From an uncultured Oscillospiraceae bacterium (GTDB lineage: Bacteria > Bacillota > Clostridia > Oscillospirales > Oscillospiraceae), in NCBI GenBank assembly GCA_944385305.1, contig CALWWS010000217.1, positions 1-5,711 on the forward strand: DNA of 5,711 bases, written 5' to 3'. Made by a program: the position numbers and the translations under genes. Under the pieces are notes generated by a model. That model made no database searches. It saw only the letters and a list, made by a program, of their open reading frames with translations, and had not been told where the DNA came from. Shown in pieces: positions 1 to 5,704 of the stretch (positions within the stretch are counted from its first letter, which is position 1; each line of letters begins with the position of its first letter).

Positions 1-93
1 ATCCACAAATTCCATACCCAGCCAACCGGCCAACACTCGCCCCACACTGGTCTTTCCGCACCCCATCATGCCGATGAGTATGATGTTTCTCAC
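1..93 (-). CDS. aroK: Shikimate kinase, N-terminal 31 residues (gene continues off the left edge)
   Basis: Shikimate kinase phosphorylates shikimate at the 3-hydroxyl with ATP (pathway step 5) in the cytoplasm. Only the N-terminus is present. It begins with a short hydrophobic strand, then a P-loop at residues 8-18 (GMMGCGKTSVG), and the visible part ends in EFVD, where shikimate kinases normally continue with the conserved FxDxD motif that binds magnesium and shikimate. The start is a GTG whose last two bases plus the next A form the pheA stop (GTGA, 4-bp overlap). An AAGGGG ribosome binding site lies 8 nt upstream, inside the end of pheA. The later ATG codons lie within the P-loop and cannot be starts. 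Adenylate kinase and gluconate kinase share the P-loop, but the RNIILIGMMGCGKTSVG pattern and the operon context point to AroK. The lid and C-terminal half cannot be checked. Confidence 0.93.
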   Translation of the reverse strand, partial: MRNIILIGMMGCGKTSVGRVLAGWLGMEFVD

Positions 94-1247
94 AGCTCGT
101 ACCCCTTGAAATTGCCCAGCACGCGGAATTCCAGGGCCAGCTGGCTGAGCTCGTGCAGCACCCCGTCCATCCCCGGGGCGTCCAGATCCCCGGAGAATTC
201 CAGAAAGAACAGGTACTCCCACCCCCGGCCGGGGATGGGACGGGACTCCAGCTTGAGCAGGTTGAGCCCCTGCACGGCAAACAGGGTGAGGATTTCGTGG
301 AGGGATCCGCTCTGGTGGGGCAGGCGGAACAGGGCGCTGATCTTGTCCCGGCCGGGGCGCATCTCCAGCCGGGGGGAGACCACCACAAAGCGGGTCTGGT
401 TCTCTGCGTTGTAGTTGATCCCCTGGGCCAGGATCTCCAGCCCGTACCGCTCCGCCGCCCGGCGGGAGCAGATGGCCCCCGCCTGCCGATCCCCGGTCTG
501 GGCCACCTGCTTGGCCGAGCCCGCGGTGTCCAGGGTGGGCACCCGCCGCCAGTCCGGGTGGGCGTCCAGGAACTTTTCGCACTGCATCAGCCCCTGCTCA
601 TGGGAGTACACCGTGCGTATCTCCTCCAGCTTCACCCCGGGCAGGGCAGTGAGGCAGTGCTCCACCTTCACCTGCCACTCCCCCACAATGTAGTACTCAT
701 ACTGGGCCAGCAGATCGTACACCTGCCGGATGGAGCCGGTGGAGCTGTTCTCCACAGGCAGCACGGCGTAGTCCGCCCGGCCATCCCGCAGGGCGAGGAA
801 CACATCCTCAAACCAGGGACAGCCCGCGCTGTCCACCTGGGAACCGAAGAAGCCGGCGGCGGCCTCCTCGCTGTAGCAGCCCGGCTCCCCCTGGTAGACC
901 ACCCGGGGGCGCTCTACCGGCTGCCGCTGCTCCTGCCGCGCCTGCACAAACCGGGCGTAGCCGGGATCCTCCGTCCCCTCCTTCACCAGGGTGCGCTGCT
1001 GGGCCCGGGAGATAGCCATAATGGCGGCGTAGAGGGCGGCCAGATCCCGCTTGCGGGCGGGGTCGTCGGTGAGGGCGGTTTTGGCCGCCACCACCTGCCG
1101 CTCCCGCGCCGCGTCCAGCACAGGAATGCCCCGGGCCTGCTTATAGGCCCCTACCCGTCCGGTCACCTCCATCCGGCGGAGGAACAGCTCCACCAGCTGC
1201 CGGTCAATCTGATCAATTTCGCCCCGCAGGGCGTCCAGCTCACTCAT
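90..1247 (-). CDS. pheA: Bifunctional chorismate mutase/prephenate dehydratase (P-protein) with ACT domain
   Basis: This enzyme converts chorismate to prephenate and then to phenylpyruvate, the branch to phenylalanine. The 385-residue product has three parts. Residues 1-90 are an AroQ-type chorismate mutase; E. coli active-site positions are kept (Arg8, Arg25, Lys36, Asp45, Arg48, Glu49, Ser80, Gln84). Residues about 114-292 are prephenate dehydratase, with PVENS at 164-168 and the catalytic TRF motif at 285-287. Residues about 300-385 are an ACT domain with GSL at 314-316, in place of the E. coli GALV motif, and ESRP at 334-337, so phenylalanine feedback inhibition is likely. Residues 86-113 look like a charged, Gln/Arg-rich linker. 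The ATG at 1247 is chosen because it starts the mutase domain (MSELDALRGEID) and follows a good ribosome binding site; an in-frame extension to 1304 would overlap aroC and adds no family sequence. It lies 10 bp after aroC and overlaps aroK by 4 bp. Length matches E. coli PheA (about 386). Confidence 0.97.
   Translation of the reverse strand: MSELDALRGEIDQIDRQLVELFLRRMEVTGRVGAYKQARGIPVLDAARERQVVAAKTALTDDPARKRDLAALYAAIMAISRAQQRTLVKEGTEDPGYARFVQARQEQRQPVERPRVVYQGEPGCYSEEAAAGFFGSQVDSAGCPWFEDVFLALRDGRADYAVLPVENSSTGSIRQVYDLLAQYEYYIVGEWQVKVEHCLTALPGVKLEEIRTVYSHEQGLMQCEKFLDAHPDWRRVPTLDTAGSAKQVAQTGDRQAGAICSRRAAERYGLEILAQGINYNAENQTRFVVVSPRLEMRPGRDKISALFRLPHQSGSLHEILTLFAVQGLNLLKLESRPIPGRGWEYLFFLEFSGDLDAPGMDGVLHELSQLALEFRVLGNFKGYEL
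102..107 (-). promoter_or_regulatory. Ribosome binding site of aroK
   Basis: AAGGGG lies inside the penultimate codons of pheA, 8 nt before the GTG at 93. It supports the overlapping GTG as the aroK start and suggests translation coupled to the end of pheA. Confidence 0.65.
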
Positions 1248-1252
1248 GCCTT

Positions 1253-1259
1253 CCACCTC
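1253..1259 (-). promoter_or_regulatory. Ribosome binding site of pheA, overlapping the aroC stop
   Basis: GAGGTGG lies 5 nt before the ATG at 1247 and shares bases with the aroC TGA stop (1260-1258). This placement decides the start and makes reinitiation by ribosomes finishing aroC likely. Confidence 0.65.
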
Positions 1260-2301
1260 AAATTCCCAATACCGTGCAGGCCGCCAGGGCGGCAGCCGCC
1301 TCAATCACCGGCACCGCCCGGTGGACGATGCAGGGGTCATGCCGGCCCTTGACGGTAATCTCCGTCTCCTCTCCGGTACGCAAGTCCACGCTGCGCTGGG
1401 GCAGGGCGATGGAGGGGGTGGGGCGCATGGTCACCTCGAAGGTGACCGGCATGCCGTTGGTAATCCCCCCGTTGATCCCCCCTGCGTGGTTGGTGGCAGT
1501 TACAATCCGCCCGTCCCGCACGGCAAAGGGGTCGTTGGCCTCGCTGCCCCGCATAAGGGACAGGGCCACCCCCGCCCCGAAATCCACTCCCTTCACCGCC
1601 GGTACGGCGAAGAGGTGCTGGGCGAAGATCCCCTCCACGTTGCAGCCAAAGTCGGGGCCGCCCAGCCCGGCAGGCAGGCCCACCACCGCGCACTCGATGG
1701 CGCCGCCCACCGAGTCCATCTCGCTCTTGGCCTCCAGAATGGCCTGGCGCATCTCCTCCCCCTTTGCGTCATCCAGCACGGGAAACTCCTTGTCCGCCAC
1801 AGCCTGCAGGTCCTCCACATCCTCCAGGGCGGCGTCGCAGATGCCGTAGATGGAGCTGATGTGGGCGCCCACCCAGATCCCGCGCTCCGCCAGGATCTGC
1901 CGGGCCACGGTGCCCGCCGCCGCCAGGGGCGCGGTGAGCCGGCCGGAGAAGTGCCCCCCTCCCCGGTAGTCCAGGCAGCCGCCGCTCTTCACATAGCCGG
2001 CGTAGTCCCCGTGGCTGGGGCGGGGGGTGTAGCGGATGGCCTCGTAGTCCGAGGAGTGCTGGTCTCCGTTGGCGATCACCATGGTCAAAGGCGCGCCGGT
2101 GGTCTTCCCCTCAAACACGCCGGAGAGCACCTGCACCTCGTCCTTCTCCTTTCGGGCGGTGGACAGGCTGTTCTTCCCCGTGGCCCGGCGGGCCAGTTGG
2201 GCCCGGATGCCCTCCATATCCAACTCCAGCCCAGCGGGCACGCCCTCCAGCACCACGCCGATGGCGCTGCCGTGGGACTCCCCGAAAATGATATGTCTCA
2301 C
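1258..2301 (-). CDS. aroC: Chorismate synthase
   Basis: Chorismate synthase removes phosphate from EPSP to make chorismate (step 7) and needs reduced FMN. Signature motifs are present in order: GESHG at residues 7-11; RPSHGD at 94-99, where most homologues read RPGHAD; DYRGGGHFSGRLTA at 111-124; DSVGG near the middle; and GRHDPC at 319-324 followed by the usual Ala-rich C-terminal helix. His10 and His97 correspond to the two histidines proposed as proton donors in the Neurospora enzyme. The GTG start at 2301 overlaps the aroA stop (GTGA) and has GGGAGGA 8 nt upstream. At 347 residues it is at the short end of the family (about 350-390). The N-terminus is missing roughly 8-10 residues that normally precede FGESHG, but no in-frame start codon lies just upstream. 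No flavin reductase domain is fused, so FMN must be reduced elsewhere. Confidence 0.97.
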   Translation of the reverse strand: MRHIIFGESHGSAIGVVLEGVPAGLELDMEGIRAQLARRATGKNSLSTARKEKDEVQVLSGVFEGKTTGAPLTMVIANGDQHSSDYEAIRYTPRPSHGDYAGYVKSGGCLDYRGGGHFSGRLTAPLAAAGTVARQILAERGIWVGAHISSIYGICDAALEDVEDLQAVADKEFPVLDDAKGEEMRQAILEAKSEMDSVGGAIECAVVGLPAGLGGPDFGCNVEGIFAQHLFAVPAVKGVDFGAGVALSLMRGSEANDPFAVRDGRIVTATNHAGGINGGITNGMPVTFEVTMRPTPSIALPQRSVDLRTGEETEITVKGRHDPCIVHRAVPVIEAAAALAACTVLGI

Positions 2302-3518
2302 TGTTTGTTTCCTCCCAGGGCGGCAAAATCCCGCCAGAAATTGGGGTAGGACTTGTTCACGCACTCCGCACCCCGGACGGTGACCGGCGCGGCGCACCGG
2401 GTGGCCGCCACGGCGGCCATCATGGCAATGCGGTGGTCGTTGTGGCTGTCCACCGCCGCGCCTCCCGCCAGGGTGTCCACCCCCCGGATGGTCAGGCTGT
2501 CCGCCCCCTCCTCTATGTCCGCCCCCAGGGCGGTGAGCACCTGGGTGACCGAGGAGAGCCGGTCGCTCTCCTTCATCCGCAGCCGGGCGGCGTTTACCAG
2601 GGCGGTGGTCTCCCCCGCCCGCAGGGCGGCCATGGCCGCCAGGGGGGGCACCAGGTCGGGACACTGGGACACGTCCAGCTCCACCCGGCCCGGCCGGGCC
2701 AGCTGCCCGCACTGCTCCACAATCACCCGATCCCCCTGCACGGAGCGGGGGTTGAGTCCCAAAAGCTCCACCTGCCCGCCCAGGGCGTTGGCGGCGAAGA
2801 AGAAGGCGGCCTGGGAGTAGTCCCCCTCCAGCTCAGCGTCGGTGTGCCGGTAGGTCTGCCCCCCCGGCACATGCAGGGTGTCCGCCCCGTCAAAGCCGGC
2901 CTGCACGCCGAATCGGGCCAGGGCGTCCAGGGTCATGTCCACATAGCCCCGGCTCTCCAGGGGGGTGGTGAGCACAATCTCCGACGGCCCATCCAGCAGG
3001 GGCAGGGCGTAGAGCAGCCCGGTGACAAACTGGGAGGATACATCCCCCCGCAGCCGGTACTCCCCCGGCTCCAGCCGGCCGGAGACGGTGAGCACGTCTC
3101 CCTCCCGCCGCCAGACAATCCCCTTCTCCCGGAACAGGTCGATGTAGGGCTGCTGGGGCCGCTCCAGCAGGCGACCGCGGCCGGTAAACTTTCCCTCCCC
3201 TTTCAGGGCCAGGGCCACCGGAATGAGAAAGCGCAGGGTAGAACCCGACTCGCCGCAGTCCATGATCTCGCTCACCGGCACCTCGTGGCCGTCCACCAGG
3301 GCGGCTCCCCGGATAATGCTGCCGTCCCTGCTGGCGTCGGCGTCCAGGGTGCGCATACACCCCAGGGTGGCAGCAATGTCCTCCGACATAGCCATATTCT
3401 TTAGCCGGCACACCCCGTCGGACAGGGCGGCAGCGATGATCAGCCGATGGGCCTGGGACTTGGAGGCGGGGGGTGTGACGCTCCCCCGCAGCCCGCCGGG
3501 GCAGACTGTGATATCCAT
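2298..3518 (-). CDS. aroA: 3-phosphoshikimate 1-carboxyvinyltransferase (EPSP synthase)
   Basis: EPSP synthase transfers the enolpyruvyl group of PEP to shikimate-3-phosphate (step 6). The 406-residue protein has the two-domain inside-out barrel sequence pattern and all main active-site positions by alignment to E. coli: Lys20, Ser21 and Arg25 (PPASKSQAHR), Arg120 (LERP), Ser161-Ser162-Gln163, Tyr192, Asp288 (the proposed general base, in CPDLVPP), Asn309, Lys316, Arg320 (MKESDR), His362 and Arg363 (NDHR), and Lys389 (NKSYP). The PEP-site segment reads CGESGSTLRF (88-97). It keeps the glycine equivalent to E. coli Gly96 but has Phe97 where E. coli has Pro101. The ATG at 3518 lies 8 nt after GGGGGAGG and 2 bp after the aroB stop. 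A GTG at 3524 forms the GTGA overlap seen at other junctions, but it is only about 2 nt from the ribosome binding site. E. coli AroA is 427 residues, so this one is compact. Confidence 0.96.
   Translation of the reverse strand: MDITVCPGGLRGSVTPPASKSQAHRLIIAAALSDGVCRLKNMAMSEDIAATLGCMRTLDADASRDGSIIRGAALVDGHEVPVSEIMDCGESGSTLRFLIPVALALKGEGKFTGRGRLLERPQQPYIDLFREKGIVWRREGDVLTVSGRLEPGEYRLRGDVSSQFVTGLLYALPLLDGPSEIVLTTPLESRGYVDMTLDALARFGVQAGFDGADTLHVPGGQTYRHTDAELEGDYSQAAFFFAANALGGQVELLGLNPRSVQGDRVIVEQCGQLARPGRVELDVSQCPDLVPPLAAMAALRAGETTALVNAARLRMKESDRLSSVTQVLTALGADIEEGADSLTIRGVDTLAGGAAVDSHNDHRIAMMAAVAATRCAAPVTVRGAECVNKSYPNFWRDFAALGGNKQ
2310..2316 (-). promoter_or_regulatory. Ribosome binding site of aroC, inside the end of aroA
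   Basis: GGGAGGA encodes part of the last AroA residues (LGGNKQ) and sits 8 nt before the GTG at 2301. It fixes that GTG as the aroC start despite the short N-terminus. Confidence 0.7.
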
Positions 3519-3520
3519 AC

Positions 3521-4621
3521 TCACGCCCTCCCCCACAGCTGGGACAGCTTGTCCAGAAAATCCGCCTTTTTTACCTTCACCGGCACGGCCCGCCCCATCT
3601 CCTCCAGGAGAACCAGGCTAATGTCCCCGCCCGCGCCCTTTTTGTCCAGTCCCACAGTCTCCGCCACCAGGCCCCAGTCCTCCGCCCCACAGGGGATGTG
3701 GGTGGGCAGGCCGAAGGCGGCCAGCAGCCCGGTCAGGGCCTGGAGATCCCGCCCGGCGTCCCCGCCGCCCAGCCCCAGGCTCTGACCCAGCTGTGCGGCC
3801 ACACACATGCCGGCGGCCACCGCCTGGCCGTGGGTCCACACCCGGTAGTCCCCCAGCTTCTCATACACATGGCCCACCGTGTGGCCGAAGTTGAGGATCA
3901 TCCGCCGTCCGGTGTCCCGCTCGTCGTCCTCCACCACCTGCCGCTTGATGTCGCAGCAGGTGTAGAGCACGTGCTCGATGTGGCCCATCACCTCCGCCCG
4001 GGAGGAGTGGGCGCACAGGAAGTCAAAAAAGGCCCGGTCGGCAATGCAGCCGTACTTGATGACCTCCGCCATGCCGTCGGCAAAGGTCTTGTCGTCCAGA
4101 CTGTCCAGCACCCGGGGGTCCATGAGTACCAGGCGGGGCTGCCAGAAGGCGCCCGCCAGATTCTTGCCGTGCTCCAGATCGATGGCCACCTTGCCCCCCA
4201 CAGAAGAGTCCACCTGGGCCAGCAGAGTGGTTGGAATCTGCACAAAGTCCACCCCCCGCAGGATGGTGGCGGCGGCAAAGCCCGCCAGATCCCCCACCAC
4301 GCCGCCGCCCAGGGCGGCCACGGCGTCGGTGCGGGTAAGACCGAAGGCCATCATGGCCTCCCACAGCTCGGCCAGCCGGGCGGCGCTCTTGGATTCCTCC
4401 CCCGCAGGGAGGGTGTGGAAGGCGGTCTGGAACCCAGCCCGGGTCAGGCTCTCCTCCACCTGGCGGCGGTAGAGAGGCTCCACGTTGGTATCAGTGACCA
4501 CAAAGAGCTTTCCCGCCCGGGGCAGCGCCTTCCGGCAGGACTCGCCCGCCCTGTCCAGCACGCCGGCCTCAATCACAATATCATATTCCCGCCCCGGCAG
4601 GGCAACGGTGAGGGTTTTCAT
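3521..4621 (-). CDS. aroB: 3-dehydroquinate synthase
   Basis: AroB is an NAD- and divalent-metal-dependent cyclase that converts DAHP to 3-dehydroquinate (step 2). The 366-residue product has a Rossmann-like N-terminal half with DTNV at 44-47, GEESKS at 74-79, the glycine-rich ALGGGVVGDLAGF at 103-115, and the long conserved block IPTTLLAQVDSSVGGK at 129-144. Metal ligands by alignment to E. coli are Glu186 (AEVIKYG), His247 (NFGHTVGH) and His264 (THGQAVAAGM). Gln266 replaces the Glu commonly found in the HGEAVA motif. The start at 4621 follows a perfect AAGGAGG with 8-nt spacing; an in-frame GTG at 4648 has no ribosome binding site and is rejected. The gene follows aroF after 63 bp, the widest spacing in the operon, and precedes aroA by 2 bp. 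Its 3' end carries the slippery heptamer described separately. Confidence 0.97.
   Translation of the reverse strand: MKTLTVALPGREYDIVIEAGVLDRAGESCRKALPRAGKLFVVTDTNVEPLYRRQVEESLTRAGFQTAFHTLPAGEESKSAARLAELWEAMMAFGLTRTDAVAALGGGVVGDLAGFAAATILRGVDFVQIPTTLLAQVDSSVGGKVAIDLEHGKNLAGAFWQPRLVLMDPRVLDSLDDKTFADGMAEVIKYGCIADRAFFDFLCAHSSRAEVMGHIEHVLYTCCDIKRQVVEDDERDTGRRMILNFGHTVGHVYEKLGDYRVWTHGQAVAAGMCVAAQLGQSLGLGGGDAGRDLQALTGLLAAFGLPTHIPCGAEDWGLVAETVGLDKKGAGGDISLVLLEEMGRAVPVKVKKADFLDKLSQLWGRA
3527..3534 (-). promoter_or_regulatory. Ribosome binding site of aroA, inside the end of aroB
   Basis: GGGGGAGG overlaps the last aroB codons (WGRA) and is 8 nt from the ATG at 3518. That spacing favours the ATG over the GTG at 3524. 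Confidence 0.7.
3539..3556 (-). other. Small RNA hairpin downstream of the aroB heptamer
   Basis: On the transcript GGACA, loop AGC, TGTCC form a 5-bp stem (3554-3542). The stem extends to 7 bp with one bulged C using the flanking CT and AG. It begins 9 nt after the heptamer, or 11 nt for the perfect core, at the outer edge of the spacing typical for frameshift stimulators. It lacks a U-tract, so it is not a terminator. Confidence 0.3.
3566..3572 (-). other. Candidate -1 frameshift heptamer A_AAA_AAG near the end of aroB
   Basis: The aroB codons GTA AAA AAG (Val350-Lys351-Lys352) contain A_AAA_AAG in the X_XXY_YYZ phase needed for tandem -1 slippage, the same heptamer used in E. coli dnaX. 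After a -1 shift the frame has no stop and enters aroA, giving about 352 AroB residues, a 16-residue linker (GGFSGQAVPAVGEGVS) and complete AroA, roughly 774 residues. Two lysine codons can form this heptamer by chance, and no strong ribosome binding site lies at the stimulatory distance upstream (only GGTGA). Function is unproven. Confidence 0.3.
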
Positions 4622-4684
4622 AACAGCGGCCTCCTTGGGCAAACACACAGGCGGCAGCGTCCAGCCGCCCAGAACTATAGTTGT
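4622..4684 (-). other. aroF-aroB intergenic spacer with palindrome and hairpin
   Basis: This is the only gap over 10 bp in the window. In transcript order it holds a perfect 10-bp palindrome AACTATAGTT (4682-4673) starting 2 nt after the aroF stop. Next comes an inverted repeat GGCGGC / GCCGCC with an 8-nt loop (4669-4650), extendable by two G-U pairs, and then the aroB ribosome binding site. The hairpin is followed by TGTGTGTTTGCC rather than a U-run, so it is unlikely to be an intrinsic terminator. An mRNA processing or stability element, or an operator at the palindrome, are possible. Neither is shown. Confidence 0.5.
4630..4636 (-). promoter_or_regulatory. Ribosome binding site of aroB (perfect consensus)
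   Basis: AAGGAGG lies 8 nt before the ATG at 4621. It is the strongest ribosome binding site in the window and is independent of upstream coding sequence, so aroB can be translated without coupling to aroF. Confidence 0.85.
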
Positions 4685-5704
4685 TTATTTTACCAGAACT
4701 TTCCCCACTAGGTCAACCAAGGCGCCTACCTTGTGCATCAGGCCGTCAAACTTCTCCGGGGTGAGGGACTGCTGGCCGTCGCACTTGGCATGGGCGGGGT
4801 CGTTGTGCACCTCGATGATCAGCCCGTCCGCCCCGGCAGCCACAGCGGCCATGGCCAGGGGCTCCACCATCCAGTACATGCCCGCCGCGTGGGAGGGGTC
4901 CACAATGATGGGCAGGTGGCTCATCCGCTTAATGGCCGGAATGGCGGAGAGATCCAGGGTGTTGCGGGTGTACGTCTCAAAGGTGCGCACTCCCCGCTCG
5001 CACAGGATCACGTTCTCGTTGCCCTCGCTCATGATATACTCGGCGGACATAATCCACTCCTCGTAGGTGTTGGCCAGGCCCCGCTTGAGCAGCACGGGCT
5101 TGCTCATCCGGCCCACCTCCTTGAGCAGCTCGAAGTTCTGCATGTTCCGGGCGCCCACCTGGACAATGTCCACCTCCCGCTCGAACAGGTCGGACAGGCG
5201 GGGGTCCATAATCTCGGTAACGATGGGCAGCCCGGTCTTCTCCCGGGCCTCCATGAGCAGATCCAGGCCAGTGGTGCCCATGCCCTGGAAGGAGTAGGGG
5301 GAGGTGCGGGGTTTGTAGGCGCCGCCCCGGAGCAGGGAGGCCCCCGCCCGCTTCACGTCCTCGGCCACCGCGCAGATCTGCGCCTCGCTCTCCACCGAGC
5401 AGGGCCCGGCGATAACGGAGAAATTGCCCCCGCCGATCTTGGCGCTCCCCACCGACACCACAGTGTCCTCCGGGTGGAACTTGCGGTTTGCCTTCTTATA
5501 GGGCTCCTGCACCCGCATGACCCGCTCCACGTGGGGATTGATGGAAATCTTGTCCATATCCACCGCGGTGGTGTCGCCCACCAGGCCCAGGATGGTGCAT
5601 CCCACGCCGTTGGTGATCCCCACCTCCAGGTTCAGGGCCTGGAGCTGGAGGGCCAGCTTTTCAATGTCGGCCTGCTTCGTGCCGGGCTTCATAACAACAA
5701 CCAT
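4685..5704 (-). CDS. aroF: 3-deoxy-7-phosphoheptulonate (DAHP) synthase, type I-beta with N-terminal regulatory domain
   Basis: DAHP synthase condenses PEP and erythrose-4-phosphate, the first and usually feedback-controlled step of the shikimate pathway. The 339-residue protein matches the Thermotoga maritima enzyme (338) almost position for position. Residues 1-70 form the ferredoxin-like domain (MVVVMKPG start), which binds Tyr/Phe in that enzyme. The barrel then follows with AGPCSVES (99-106), LRGGAYKPRTSPYSFQG (125-141), VGARNMQNF (183-191), LLKRG (205-209), CERGVRTFE (235-243), DPSH (269-272) and EVH (298-300). Metal ligands Cys102, His272, Glu298 and Asp309 carry the same numbers as in T. 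maritima, which supports the ATG at 5704 as the start. Only 7 bp upstream is in the window, so its ribosome binding site and promoter cannot be seen. No chorismate mutase domain is fused. Known relatives are inhibited by aromatic amino acids or by prephenate/chorismate; the effector here is not readable. Confidence 0.96.
   Translation of the reverse strand: MVVVMKPGTKQADIEKLALQLQALNLEVGITNGVGCTILGLVGDTTAVDMDKISINPHVERVMRVQEPYKKANRKFHPEDTVVSVGSAKIGGGNFSVIAGPCSVESEAQICAVAEDVKRAGASLLRGGAYKPRTSPYSFQGMGTTGLDLLMEAREKTGLPIVTEIMDPRLSDLFEREVDIVQVGARNMQNFELLKEVGRMSKPVLLKRGLANTYEEWIMSAEYIMSEGNENVILCERGVRTFETYTRNTLDLSAIPAIKRMSHLPIIVDPSHAAGMYWMVEPLAMAAVAAGADGLIIEVHNDPAHAKCDGQQSLTPEKFDGLMHKVGALVDLVGKVLVK
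4687..4716 (-). promoter_or_regulatory. Candidate internal sigma-A promoter for aroB and downstream genes
   Basis: TTGACC (4716-4711), an 18-nt spacer and TAAAAT (4692-4687) each match the -35 and -10 consensus at five of six bases. They lie in the last codons of aroF, with -10 overlapping the GTA AAA TAA end. The predicted transcription start, near 4680, falls in the AACTATAGTT palindrome and about 60 nt before the aroB start. AT-rich hexamers like these are uncommon in this GC-rich window. An alternative -10, TATAGT (4679-4674), is 31 nt from TTGACC and has no partner at proper spacing. Confidence 0.35.

Noticed and set aside
1248..1304. Longer pheA start at 1304
   Set aside because: The extra 19 residues read through the end of aroC, match no mutase sequence, and would bypass the ribosome binding site at 1259-1253.
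153..1352. A 399-codon plus-strand open frame opposite pheA, with similar long plus-strand frames at 1246-2349, 2433-3404 and 3698-4711
   Set aside because: They lie antisense to well-identified genes. Their products are rich in His, Gly, Pro and Gln with no recognisable motifs, as expected for shadow frames in GC-rich DNA where stop codons are rare.
2302..2712. In-frame upstream extension of aroC by 137 codons
   Set aside because: It lies wholly inside aroA in another frame, shows no chorismate synthase sequence, and the GTG at 2301 has its own ribosome binding site.
3567..3572. Transcriptional slippage at the A6 run in aroB
   Set aside because: Six A's is shorter than runs that usually give appreciable polymerase slippage. 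Ribosomal slippage at the phased heptamer is the better hypothesis.
4622..4648. Longer aroB start (GTG at 4648)
   Set aside because: It has no ribosome binding site, and the perfect AAGGAGG would then lie inside the coding region, 8 nt before the ATG at 4621.
4642..4670. Intrinsic terminator between aroF and aroB
   Set aside because: The stem is GC-rich but is followed by TGTGTGTTTGCC rather than a run of U, and the downstream genes belong to the same pathway.
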